In this document: positions 30,667 through 38,900 of the stretch, piece by piece
Layout: every line of letters starts with the position of its first letter
Numbering within the stretch: the first letter of the stretch is position 1
Origin: Erginobacter sp964587835
Lineage (GTDB): Bacteria; Auribacterota; Erginobacteria; Erginobacterales; Erginobacteraceae
Assembly (NCBI GenBank): GCA_964587835.1
Contig: CAZPMN010000008.1
Location: forward strand, 1-64,000
DNA length: 64,000 nt
Reading direction: 5' to 3'
Made by a program: the position numbers and the translations under genes
The notes under the pieces: generated by a model
The model's database searches: none
Seen by the model: the letters and a program-made list of their open reading frames with translations, nothing else
Told to the model about the DNA's origin: nothing

Positions 30667-30926
30667 GGGAAAAACATACCGGTTTGGAAATTAACGGGCG
30701 GCGGAGCCGGGCCAACCGACGAGGAAGTTTGAGGTAATAACAGCGGACGGCGATCATAGAAGGGAGACGGGAAAGGGAGAAGTTTGACGCTCCAAAATTT
30801 CCCCCTTTTCTTTTCCTCCCGCCGTCGTCCGGTTGACGTAAAATAAATCGTGGTACTACCCCGGCCGGGTTGACCGGAAGATCAATATTAAAATAACCAG
30901 CAAGACGACGACGGGAGGAAAAGAAA

Positions 30927-32123
30927 ATGGCCAAGGAAAAATTTGAACGGACCAAGCCCCACGTGAATATCGGGACGATCGGTCACGTGGACCACGGTAA
31001 GACCACCCTGACTTCGGCGATCACCAAGCACCTGTCGGCCAAGGGGGGAAAGAGCGAGTTCCGCTCTTTCGATTCGATCGACAACGCGCCGGAAGAGAAG
31101 GCCCGGGGGATTACCATCGCGGTGGCCCACGTCGAGTATGAGACGGCGAATCGCCACTACGCCCACGTTGACTGTCCCGGGCACGCCGACTATATCAAGA
31201 ATATGGTGACCGGGGCGGCCCAGATGGACGGGGCGATCCTGGTGGTTTCCGCCGCCGATGGCCCGATGCCCCAGACGCGGGAGCACATCCTGTTGGCTCG
31301 GCAGGTGGGGGTTCCGGCGATCGTAGTCTTCCTCAACAAGGTCGACCAGCTCGACGACCCGGAACTGCTCGAACTGGTGGAACTGGAGGTGCGGGAGTTG
31401 CTTTCCTCCTACGACTTCCCGGGCGACGAGATTCCGATTGTCTCGGGCTCGGCCCTGAAGGCCGGGGAGAGCGATGACCCCGATTCACCGGAGGCGCAGT
31501 GCATCTATGAGCTGATGGAGGCGGTTGACTCCTACATCCCTTCCCCGAAACGGGAAGTCGACAAGCCCTTCCTGATGCCGGTGGAAGACGTCTTCAGCAT
31601 CGAAGGCCGGGGAACCGTGGTCACGGGCCGGGTCGAGCGGGGAGTGGTCAAGGTCGGGGAAGAGGTCGAGATCGTCGGGATCAAGGATACCCGGAAGACC
31701 ACGGTGACCGGAGTGGAGATGTTCCGCAAGCTCCTGGACCAGGGCGAAGCCGGGGACAATGTCGGCTGCCTGCTCCGGGGGATCAAGAAGGAAGAGGTCG
31801 AGCGCGGTATGGTCCTGGCGGCCCCGGGTTCGATCACCCCGCACAGGAAGTTCAAGGGCGAGGTCTACGTTCTGAGCAAGGAGGAGGGCGGTCGGCACAC
31901 CCCCTTCTTCCCCGGCTACCGACCGCAGTTTTATTTCCGAACCACCGATGTCACCGGCACGGTCCAGCTGCCGGAAGGTGTGGAGATGGTGATGCCGGGT
32001 GACAATGTCCAGATGTCGGTGGAACTGATCACCCCGATCGCGATGGAGAAGGGACTCAGGTTCGCCATCCGGGAAGGCGGTCATACCGTGGGCGCCGGCA
32101 CCGTGACCGAGATCGTGGAATAG
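30927..32123 (+). CDS. tuf: Elongation factor Tu
   Basis: Delivers aminoacyl-tRNA to the ribosome. 398 residues. P-loop GHVDHGKT at 19-26, switch I EEKARGITIAVAHVEYE, switch II DCPGHADYIKN, NKVD and SGSALK for guanine, then domains 2 and 3 (VEDVFSIEGRGTVVTGRVE, RPQFYFRTTDVTG). GGGAGGAA gives a strong RBS. It is the only tuf visible; the usual second locus after fusA is empty. It follows tRNA-Thr. The stop TAG shares its G with a palindrome identical to the one after fusA. Confidence 0.98.
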   Translation: MAKEKFERTKPHVNIGTIGHVDHGKTTLTSAITKHLSAKGGKSEFRSFDSIDNAPEEKARGITIAVAHVEYETANRHYAHVDCPGHADYIKNMVTGAAQMDGAILVVSAADGPMPQTREHILLARQVGVPAIVVFLNKVDQLDDPELLELVELEVRELLSSYDFPGDEIPIVSGSALKAGESDDPDSPEAQCIYELMEAVDSYIPSPKREVDKPFLMPVEDVFSIEGRGTVVTGRVERGVVKVGEEVEIVGIKDTRKTTVTGVEMFRKLLDQGEAGDNVGCLLRGIKKEEVERGMVLAAPGSITPHRKFKGEVYVLSKEEGGRHTPFFPGYRPQFYFRTTDVTGTVQLPEGVEMVMPGDNVQMSVELITPIAMEKGLRFAIREGGHTVGAGTVTEIVE

Positions 32124-32149
32124 ATTATTTTCCCTGCGGGAAAATAATC
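32123..32149. repeat. AT-stem palindrome at the tuf stop
   Basis: GATTATTTTCCC-TGC-GGGAAAATAATC: 12-bp stem and 3-nt loop. It begins on the last base of the tuf stop codon. The 27-bp sequence is identical to that at 47889-47915 after fusA. Confidence 0.85.
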
Positions 32150-32231
32150 GGGTGAAAGTAAACCGGCTCGGGAACCGAATTACCGGTCGGGCGTTTTGAT
32201 CGATTTGAAGCTGATAAAGGGATAACAGAGA

Positions 32232-32378
32232 ATGCCCCGGGAACATATCATTCTGGCCTGCAGCGAGTGCAAGAGGAGGAACTACACCTTCTTCCACAAT
32301 AAGGCTACCGGGAAGCTCTCCCTGAAGAAGTACTGCCGGTTCTGCCGGAGGCACACTCTACACAAGCAGACCAAGTAG
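32232..32378 (+). CDS. rpmG: 50S ribosomal protein L33
   Basis: 48 residues beginning MPREHIILACSECKRRNY. The two CxxC pairs (Cys10/Cys13 and Cys35/Cys38) make this the zinc-binding C+ form of L33, near the ribosomal E site. It is not in the longer-frame list because of its size, but the family match, the order tuf-rpmG-tRNA-Trp-secE-nusG and the full-length frame support it. The GATAACAGAG region upstream gives only a weak ribosome-binding site. A C+ paralog usually implies an available zinc supply. Confidence 0.93.
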   Translation: MPREHIILACSECKRRNYTFFHNKATGKLSLKKYCRFCRRHTLHKQTK

Positions 32379-32405
32379 AACCCTCCGTCCGTGAACGGAA
32401 GCAGT

Positions 32406-32480
32406 AGGCCAGTAACTCTAATTGGTTAGAGTGCCGGTCTCCAAAACCGGAAGTTGGGGGTTCGAGTCCCTCCTGGCCTG
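32406..32480 (+). tRNA. tRNA-Trp (anticodon CCA)
   Basis: Acceptor AGGCCAG/CTGGCCT, anticodon arm CCGGT-CTCCAAA-ACCGG (CCA), T-arm GGGGG-TTCGAGT-CCCTC with one G-T pair, discriminator G, no encoded CCA. It lies in its common place between rpmG and secE. A second, split copy of its 3' end follows 41 nt later. Confidence 0.95.
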
Positions 32481-32521
32481 TAAATTAAGATAACGGTGTA
32501 AAGATGGAAAAGTCCAGGGAC

Positions 32522-32605
32522 GGGGGTTCTCAGTCGCCCCGATAACTATCGGGGCGCCTGATCCGGCACCGCCGGAGGCGGTGACGGAGAGTCCCTCCTG
32601 GCCTG
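32522..32605 (+). repeat. Split tRNA-Trp 3' copy with 59-nt double hairpin in the T-loop
   Basis: GGGGGTTC (32522-32529) equals the T-arm 5' half. A 59-nt insert (32530-32588) carries a CGCCCCGAT...ATCGGGGCG hairpin and the CACCGCC-gga-GGCGGTG hairpin. GAGTCCCTCCTGGCCTG then completes the T-arm and acceptor strand exactly as in the intact tRNA. The second half of the insert is the same as in the tRNA-Gly copy. Confidence 0.85.
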
Positions 32606-32632
32606 TATTATTTTCGCTTCGCGAAAATAATA
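32606..32632. repeat. AT-stem palindrome after the partial tRNA-Trp copy
   Basis: TATTATTTTCGC-TTC-GCGAAAATAATA: 12-bp stem and 3-nt loop, directly after the partial tRNA copy. It matches the size of the tuf and fusA elements, with compensated stem changes. Confidence 0.8.
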
Positions 32633-32666
32633 GTGGGGAAATTGATTTGAAGTATTGACTTGTGCT

Positions 32667-32849
32667 ATGGCCAAGATTACGACATTCATTCAGGAAGCCA
32701 GGGTTGAGCTGAAGAAGGTCAACTGGCCTTCCCGCAAGGAACTGATCGACTCCACCAAGGTGGTGCTGATCACCTCTTTCCTCCTGGCGGCCTTCATCGG
32801 GGTGGTAGATTTCATCCTCTCCCAGCTGATCACGGCGTTAATCGGTTAA
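32667..32849 (+). CDS. secE: Preprotein translocase subunit SecE
   Basis: 60 residues from the ATG at 32667; a TTG four codons upstream is possible but unlikely. The cytoplasmic amphipathic helix KKVNWPSRKELIDSTKVV clamps SecY, and a single transmembrane helix (VLITSFLLAAFIGVVDFIL) follows. This is the short one-helix form found outside enterobacteria. It completes the SecYE core with secY at 57211. The order secE-nusG-rplK is universal in bacteria. It begins ~34 bp after the palindrome closing the tRNA-Trp element. Confidence 0.93.
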   Translation: MAKITTFIQEARVELKKVNWPSRKELIDSTKVVLITSFLLAAFIGVVDFILSQLITALIG

Positions 32850-32852
32850 GTT

Positions 32853-33383
32853 ATGAGTCATCAGTGGTACGTCATTCACACGCTCTCGGGCCAGGAACAG
32901 AAGGTCAAGGAGGCACTGGAGAGGCGGGTCGCCCTCGACAACCTGGAGGACCATATCTCCCAGGTGATGATTCCCTTTGAACGGGTATCTGAGGTCAAGG
33001 GCGGCAAGAAGATTATCAGCCAGCGCAAATTCTGGCCCGGTTACGTCTTCGTTAAGATGGAGTATATGGACAAGACTTTCTACGCCATCAACGAGACTTC
33101 GGGCGTGATCGGTTTTGTCGGGACCGGGACCCCGCCGCCGCCGGTCTCTGAGGGGGAGATCCTCGCTGTTCTCGGCCAGATCGAGGAAAAGAAAGAGAAA
33201 GTCAAGCCGAAAGTCCTCTTCTCGGTCGGAGAGACGGTCAAGGTCACCGACGGTCCTTTTGCCGGGATGACCGGAGTGGTGGATACCGTCGATCCGGACA
33301 AGGGCAAAATGTCGGTTCGGGTATCGATCTTCGGACGGGAGACCCCGGTTGAACTGGAATACTGGCAGGTGGAGAAGAGCTGA
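32853..33383 (+). CDS. nusG: Transcription termination/antitermination protein NusG
   Basis: 176 residues. The N-terminal NGN domain (WYVIHTLSGQEQKVKEALERR at 5-25, KFWPGYVFVKMEY around 60) binds the RNA polymerase clamp. The C-terminal KOW domain (VGETVKVTDGPFAGMTGVV) contacts Rho or S10. It suppresses backtracking and couples transcription with translation. The gene starts 3 bp after secE, and its TGA stop shares a base with the rplK ATG. No extra NusG insertion domain is seen. Confidence 0.97.
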   Translation: MSHQWYVIHTLSGQEQKVKEALERRVALDNLEDHISQVMIPFERVSEVKGGKKIISQRKFWPGYVFVKMEYMDKTFYAINETSGVIGFVGTGTPPPPVSEGEILAVLGQIEEKKEKVKPKVLFSVGETVKVTDGPFAGMTGVVDTVDPDKGKMSVRVSIFGRETPVELEYWQVEKS

Positions 33384-33808
33384 TGGCTAAAGAGGATACA
33401 GTCAAGATCAAACTGCAGATTCCCGCCGGGCAGGCTAACCCGGCGCCGCCGGTAGGACCGGCCCTGGGGGCGCAAGGGGTTAATATCATGGAATTCTGCA
33501 ACGCCTTCAATGCGGCCACCAAGGACAAAACCGGGTATGTCATTCCGGTAGTGATCACCGTCCAGAAGGATCGCAGCTTTACTTTTATCACCAAGACCCC
33601 GCCGGCCACCAACCTGCTCAAGCGGGCCGCCGGAGTGGCGACGGCCTCGGCCACCCCGAACCGGGAAAAAGTCGGTCGGGTCACCCGGGAACAGGTTCGG
33701 GAGATCGCGCGGCAGAAGATGGGGGATCTGAACGCCACCACCGAGGAGGCGGCGGAGCGGATCATCGCCGGTACCGCCCGGTCGATGGGGATTGAGATCA
33801 AGGATTAG
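33383..33808 (+). CDS. rplK: 50S ribosomal protein L11
   Basis: 141 residues, standard length. The N-terminal domain starts KIKLQIPAGQANPAPPVGPALGA-like (proline-rich linker to thiostrepton site), and the C-terminal 23S-binding domain includes TASATPNREKVGRVTREQ. It forms the GTPase-associated stalk base with L10/L12 and is needed for RelA activation. Start and nusG stop overlap by 1 bp (TGATG), with GGTGGAG upstream. It leads the L11-L1-L10-L12 group, which L1 autoregulates in other bacteria. Confidence 0.97.
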   Translation: MAKEDTVKIKLQIPAGQANPAPPVGPALGAQGVNIMEFCNAFNAATKDKTGYVIPVVITVQKDRSFTFITKTPPATNLLKRAAGVATASATPNREKVGRVTREQVREIARQKMGDLNATTEEAAERIIAGTARSMGIEIKD

Positions 33809-33836
33809 GCAGACTTTCGGGGAGTTAATAATATAT

Positions 33837-34547
33837 ATGGCCAAAACAGGGAAAAAATACAACCAGGCGCACCAGTTGGTGGACCGTTCCCGGCTCTATC
33901 CGCTGGCGGAAGCCGTGGAAGCGGTCAAGAAACTGGCCTTCGCCGGATTTGACGAGACCGTGGAATTCATCGTTACCCTCGACATCGATCCCAAAAAATC
34001 CGACCAGATGGTCCGGGGCACGGTCTCCCTGCCCCACGGGACTGGAAAAAAAGTTCGGGTGCTGGCCTTCTGTCCTCCCGATCGGGTCGACGAAGCTCTG
34101 TCCGCCGGGGCCGATTACGCCGGTTCCGGAGACCTGGTCGAGAAAATCAAGGGCGGCTGGCTGGATTTCGACGCGGCGGTTGCGGACAAATCGATTATGC
34201 GGGAAATCAGTTCCCTGGGCAAAATTCTCGGCCCGCGCGGACTGATGCCCAGCCCGAAAGCGGGTACGGTGACCGACGACCTCGCGCGGACGATCCGGGA
34301 ACTGAAAGCGGGTAAGATCGAGATCAAGACCAACAAGGGTGGAGTGATTCAGGTAGCGGTGGGCAAGGTTTCCTTTGCCGCCGAGCATCTGGTGGAGAAT
34401 ATTCTCGGTGTGATGGAGGAGATCGTCAGGCTCCGCCCGGCCGCGGTGAAGGGGAAGTACGTGAAGAAGGCCTTTCTCTGCGCGACCATGACCCCGGCCC
34501 TGGCCCTGGAGACCGGTACTCTGTATCGGGGGGGCGCGACCGGGTAA
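33837..34547 (+). CDS. rplA: 50S ribosomal protein L1
   Basis: 236 residues from the ATG at 33837, chosen because MAKTGKKYNQAHQLVD matches the family and GGGGAG lies ~13 bp before. Two domains: the RNA-binding half with SLPHGTGKKVRVLAF and GPRGLMPSPKAGTVTDD, and an inserted domain. It forms the L1 stalk, helps E-site tRNA leave, and represses its own operon by binding the mRNA in E. coli. No L1-like site was identified here. It sits between rplK and rplJ. Confidence 0.97.
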   Translation: MAKTGKKYNQAHQLVDRSRLYPLAEAVEAVKKLAFAGFDETVEFIVTLDIDPKKSDQMVRGTVSLPHGTGKKVRVLAFCPPDRVDEALSAGADYAGSGDLVEKIKGGWLDFDAAVADKSIMREISSLGKILGPRGLMPSPKAGTVTDDLARTIRELKAGKIEIKTNKGGVIQVAVGKVSFAAEHLVENILGVMEEIVRLRPAAVKGKYVKKAFLCATMTPALALETGTLYRGGATG

Positions 34548-34587
34548 GGTGCGGCCGGGTTAACTAAAGCCTCCGGGGATTAATACA

Positions 34588-35106
34588 ATGAGAGTCGAGA
34601 AAGAGATCATCAAGAATGAATACGCCCGCCGGTTTTCCGGCAAGGAGGCGCTGGTCGTGGTTGACTACGCCGGTCTCTCCTCGGAGGGTTTCAACCGACT
34701 CCGGAGAGAGGCCGCCGGGAAGGCAGCCGGCTGTCTGGTGGTGAAAAACCTGATTGTCCGCCGACTGCTGCCGGAACTGGGTCGGGAAGGGCTGGAGGAG
34801 TTCTTTTCGGGACAGACCTCGGTATTCTATACCGACGGCGAGTTGCCGAATCTGTTAAAGGTCATCTATGACTTTGGCAAGGAGGAAGGATCCCCCCGGC
34901 CCAAGGGGGCCTACTGGATGGGTTCCTACTTCGGCGGCGGAGATCTCGAGCGGCTGGCCGCCCTGCCTTCCCGGGAAGAACTGCTGGCCCGGGTCGCCAG
35001 CGGGGTTCAGGGTCCGCTGCGGGGCCTGGTGGGAGTATTGAACGGGGTTTTGTCCGGTCTGGTCGGCACCCTGGCCGCCCTCAAGGACAAGCGGAGCGGA
35101 TCTTAA
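34588..35106 (+). CDS. rplJ: 50S ribosomal protein L10
   Basis: 172 residues, usual size. The N-terminal globular domain (LVVVDYAGLSSEGFNRLRRE) binds 23S rRNA with L11. The C-terminal helix (about 135-165, SGVQGPLRGLVGVLNGVL) carries the L7/L12 dimer binding sites. A weak GGGGAT lies before the ATG. It is the repressor of the L10 operon in E. coli, and the 40-nt leader from rplA is short here. Followed by rplL after 86 bp. Confidence 0.95.
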   Translation: MRVEKEIIKNEYARRFSGKEALVVVDYAGLSSEGFNRLRREAAGKAAGCLVVKNLIVRRLLPELGREGLEEFFSGQTSVFYTDGELPNLLKVIYDFGKEEGSPRPKGAYWMGSYFGGGDLERLAALPSREELLARVASGVQGPLRGLVGVLNGVLSGLVGTLAALKDKRSGS

Positions 35107-35192
35107 ATATATGTGTTCCAGCCGCCCGCCCCGCCCGGCCGGGTCGGCGTAAATGAAAGGTCAAGAGAGCTTAGACATTCAAGGAGGAGAAA

Positions 35193-35669
35193 ATGCCAGA
35201 AGAAGTGAAGGAACAGGTTGTTCAGGAGAACCCGGCGGCGGAGGCCGTTGAAGGTCCCGCCCCGGCCGCCGAGGAGAAGTCGGCTCCGGAAGTCTCCCAG
35301 AAACTGCAAAAAATCATCGACGAGGTTTCAGCCCTAACGGTCCTGGAACTTTCCGATCTGGTCAAGGCCCTGGAAGAAACCTTCGGCGTCACCGCCGCCG
35401 CCCCGATGATGGTCGCCGCCGGTCCCGGCGGGGGGGCGCAAGCCGCCGCCGAGGAGAAGACCGAGTTCACCGTGATGCTGAACGATATCGGAGCGAAAAA
35501 GATCCAGGTGATCAAAGAGGTCCGGGCGGTTACCTCACTCGGGCTGAAGGAGGCCAAGGATCTGGTCGAGTCGGCCCCGGTCGCCGTCAAGGAGAACCTG
35601 ACCAAGGAAGAAGCGGAAGCAATCAAGGAAAAGTTGACGGCCGCCGGCGCGACCGTGGAATTGAAATAG
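35193..35669 (+). CDS. rplL: 50S ribosomal protein L7/L12 with N-terminal extension
   Basis: 158 residues against the usual 120-130. An extra ~32-residue Glu/Ala/Pro-rich segment (from MPEEVKEQVV to APEVSQ) precedes the normal dimerisation domain (LTVLELSDLVKALEETFGV), a Gly/Ala hinge and the factor-binding C-terminal domain (EKTEFTVMLNDIGAKKIQVI, GLKEAKDLVE). AAGGAGG 7 bp before the ATG supports the long start. The stalk protein recruits EF-Tu and EF-G. The effect of the extension on L10 binding is unknown. Confidence 0.94.
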   Translation: MPEEVKEQVVQENPAAEAVEGPAPAAEEKSAPEVSQKLQKIIDEVSALTVLELSDLVKALEETFGVTAAAPMMVAAGPGGGAQAAAEEKTEFTVMLNDIGAKKIQVIKEVRAVTSLGLKEAKDLVESAPVAVKENLTKEEAEAIKEKLTAAGATVELK

Positions 35670-35729
35670 CACTCCGCCGGCCGGATCGAGGCGGTAGGAA
35701 GGCCGCAGTCGTAATTCCCGGCCAGACCA

Positions 35730-35770
35730 TGCCGGAAGGGGATGGCTCGACCAGCCAACCCCTTCCGGCA
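35730..35770 (+). promoter_or_regulatory. Large hairpin between rplL and rpoB
   Basis: Outer stem of 12 bp (TGCCGGAAGGGG with CCCCTTCCGGCA), an A-A mismatch, inner stem TGGCT/AGCCA and a 5-nt loop. There is no T-run. It occupies the place of the E. coli rplL-rpoB attenuator and RNase III site, so a processing or partial-termination role is inferred. The 307-bp gap has no other clear feature except an AT-rich TATATT at 35842. Confidence 0.55.
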
Positions 35771-35976
35771 GTCGCCTGTCAACGGCCCGCCGACAGCGCC
35801 GGCCCGGTCATTTAGTTAAGCACAAGCAGGACAGTCACTTATATATTTTGATCTTCGCAAGGCCAAAGACGGCGGGGGCGCCCGGTACCGAACCAGGTGC
35901 CCGGAGTAATCCCCCGATGATTGACCCGGTCCGCCGGAGTTAAGCGGTATTTGGCCCGGGAACCAGAGGAGCTTGT

Positions 35977-38900
35977 ATGAACCCGATCTCCAATTTGAAG
36001 AAGAACGTCCGCAACAATTTCTCCCGGCTGAAGGATCCGGTCTCCATGCCGGATTTCCTGGAGATCCAGTACCGCTCTTACTGCGATTTTCTTCAGGAGG
36101 ACGTGGCCCCCGACAAACGGAAGTACCAGGGACTGGAGAAGGTGCTCCGAGAGGTCTTTCCGATCTACAGCTACGCCGGCAACACCTGCCTGGAGTACGT
36201 CAGTTACAGCCTGGGTGTCCCCAAGTACGGGATCATGGAGTGCCGGAGTCGCGGGTTGACCTACGCTGCGCCCTTGAGAGTGCTCCTTCGTCTGAAGCAC
36301 AGTGACTGGGTCAAGGAAGAGACCGTCTTTATCGGCAATCTTCCCGGGATAACCCCGGGCGGTTCTTTCATCATCAACGGAGCGGAGAGGGTTATCGTCA
36401 GTCAGCTCCACCGGACTCCGGGGATCTGCTTTGAGCAGATCAAGCGCACCGGCGCGGCCCATCTTTACATGTTCCGGATTATTCCCAATCGCGGTTCCTG
36501 GCTGGAGGCCGAGTTCAACCGGAAGGGCCAGATTTACTTCTATTTGGACAAGAAGCGAACCCGGCGCAAGCTGCTCGCCACCACCCTGCTGAGAGCGCTC
36601 GGTTACGGGACCGACGCCGCCATCATCAAGCTCTTCGCCGAGACGGAAGAGGTTCAGCTCTCCACGGCTTCCGTGCTCAAGGGGCTGGAAGGACGGTTCC
36701 TCAGTTCCCCGGTGGTCGACCAGCAGGATACCGTGTTGATCAAAGCTTACGCCCGCCTGGATGAGGAGGCCCTGGAAATTCTGCGCAAAGCCAAGATCAA
36801 GCAGGTCGAGGTCTTCCAGCCCGCCCCCACCGTCGAGTACCTGGTGAATATGCTCCGGATCGACCCGGCCAAGAGCAAGAAAGAGGCCGAGAAGTTCATT
36901 TACAAAAAACTTCGGCCCGGCGATCCGCCCACGGAGGCCAAGGCCAGCAGCCTGATCGAGCGGCGGTTTTTCGATCGCCGTCGTTTCGATCTTGGGGCGG
37001 TGGGAAGGTACAAGATAAACCAGAAGTTCGGACTTTCCACCTCCGCCGACGAGCTGAAGAAGGTCACCCTGAAGAAGAAAGACCTTGCCCTCGCCCTCGA
37101 TTACCTGATGCGGCTCCAGGCCGGAGAGGCGGGCTACGCCGAGGATGATATCGACCATCTGGGGATGCGACGGGTGGCGATGGTCGGGGAACTGCTCCAC
37201 GACCAGTGCCGGGTGGCTCTCTCCCGCCTGGAGCGGATGGTCAAGGACAAGATGGGTGTCTACGAGGTCTCCGCTGACAGCCTCACCCCCCACAAGTTGA
37301 TCAACCCCAAGGCCATGAACGGGGTCTTCCGCGACTTTTTCGGCCGTTCTCAGCTTTCCCAGTTTATGGACCAGACCAACCCGCTGGCTGAGCTGGCCCA
37401 CAAGCGGAGGCTGACCGCGCTCGGACCCGGCGGGCTCTCCCGCAAGCGGGCCGGTTTCGAGGTGCGGGACGTTCAGCCCAGTCACTACGGGCGGATCTGC
37501 CCGATCGAATCGCCGGAAGGGCCCAACATCGGCCTGATCGCGTCGCTCTCCACCTTTGCTCAGGTCAACGATCTTGGTTTCATCGTTACCCCCTATCGGA
37601 AGGTGGAGGATGGCAAGGTCACCAACCGGATCAAGCGTCTGACCGCCGACGAGGAGGAGCAGTACGTGATCGCCCAGGCCAACGTCCGCCTCGACGACCA
37701 GGGCCGGCTTCTCGACGAGATGGTCAAGATCCGCCACCAGGGGGACACGATGCTGGCCCGCCGGGAGACGGTCGAATACGTCGATGTCTCCCCCAAGCAG
37801 CTGGTCAGTATCGCCACGGCCCTGATCCCGTTCCTCGAGCACGACGACGCCAACCGGGCCCTGATGGGGTCGAACATGCAGCGCCAGTCGGTACCCCTGA
37901 TGACCACCGAGGCTCCCCTGGTCGCCACCGGGCTGGAAGACAAGGTGGCCGAGGACAGCCGGGTGATGGTGGTCGCCGAGGAGGACGGGGTGGTGAAGAG
38001 GGTTGACGCCGCTTCGATTACCATCGACAAACGGGTTTATCCGCTGGACAAGTTCGCCCGGACCAACGCCGGGACCTGTTACAACCAGCGGCCCCTGGTG
38101 ACGACGGGCCAGAAGGTGAAGTCCGGCCAGGTGATCGCCGACGGCGCCTCGACCCAGGATGGCGAACTGGCGTTGGGCAAGAATGTGATGGTCGCCTTCA
38201 TGCCCTGGCGGGGATACAACTTCGAGGATGCGATCTTGATCAGCGAGCGGCTTCTCCAGGAGGACGCCTATACCTCCATCCACATCGAGAGGTATGAGAT
38301 CGGGGCCCGGGACACCAAGTTGGGGAGAGAGGAGATCACCCGGGACATCCCGGGGATCGGGGAGGAAGCCTTGATGAACCTGGACGCGGAAGGGGTGATC
38401 CGGATCGGCGCCGAGGTCAAGCCCAAGGATATCCTGGTCGGCAAGATCACTCCCAAGAGCGAGACCGAATTGCTTCCGGAAGAACGGTTATTGCGGGCGA
38501 TCTTCGGGGAGAAGGCAGCCGATGTCAAGGATACCTCGTTGCGGGCCCCTTCCGGGGTGGAGGGGATCGTGATGGACGTCAAAGTCTTCTCCCGCCGGGA
38601 CGTTGCCGAGGACGGCGAGGAACGCCAGCAGGAGAAATCCCAGCTGAGCGAGATTAACCGGAAATTCCGGGAGAAGATGCAGAAGGTCCGGGCCACCCGC
38701 CGGGAAAAGGTTAAGAAGCTCCTCCACAAGAAAAAGCTCGACGGTTCGGTGGTCGGGGAGGATACCGGCCAGGTGTTGCTTCCCAACAACAAGAAGATCA
38801 CTCTGGGGATGCTGGAGAAGCTGGAAGAGCACGATTTCCAGGATATCGCGATCGAGGGCGAGGACCCGCTCCTCAAGCGGCTGAAGACGATCATCATGGA

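Noticed and set aside
30581..30955. 124-residue minus-strand frame over tRNA-Thr(GGT)
   Set aside because: It is the antisense of a tRNA gene plus its palindrome; the GIEPMTSSLP-like translation is a known artefact of antisense tRNA-Thr.
32123..32149. Rho-independent terminator after tuf
   Set aside because: The stem is AT-rich outside with no T-run after it, and the same unit also occurs upstream of genes; the true terminator at 29833-29867 looks different.
35839..38283. 814-residue minus-strand frame inside rpoB
   Set aside because: GC-rich shadow of rpoB without family motifs; the plus strand encodes the complete polymerase subunit. The same holds for 42276-44042 in rpoC and 5091-6488 over the DUF4091 gene.
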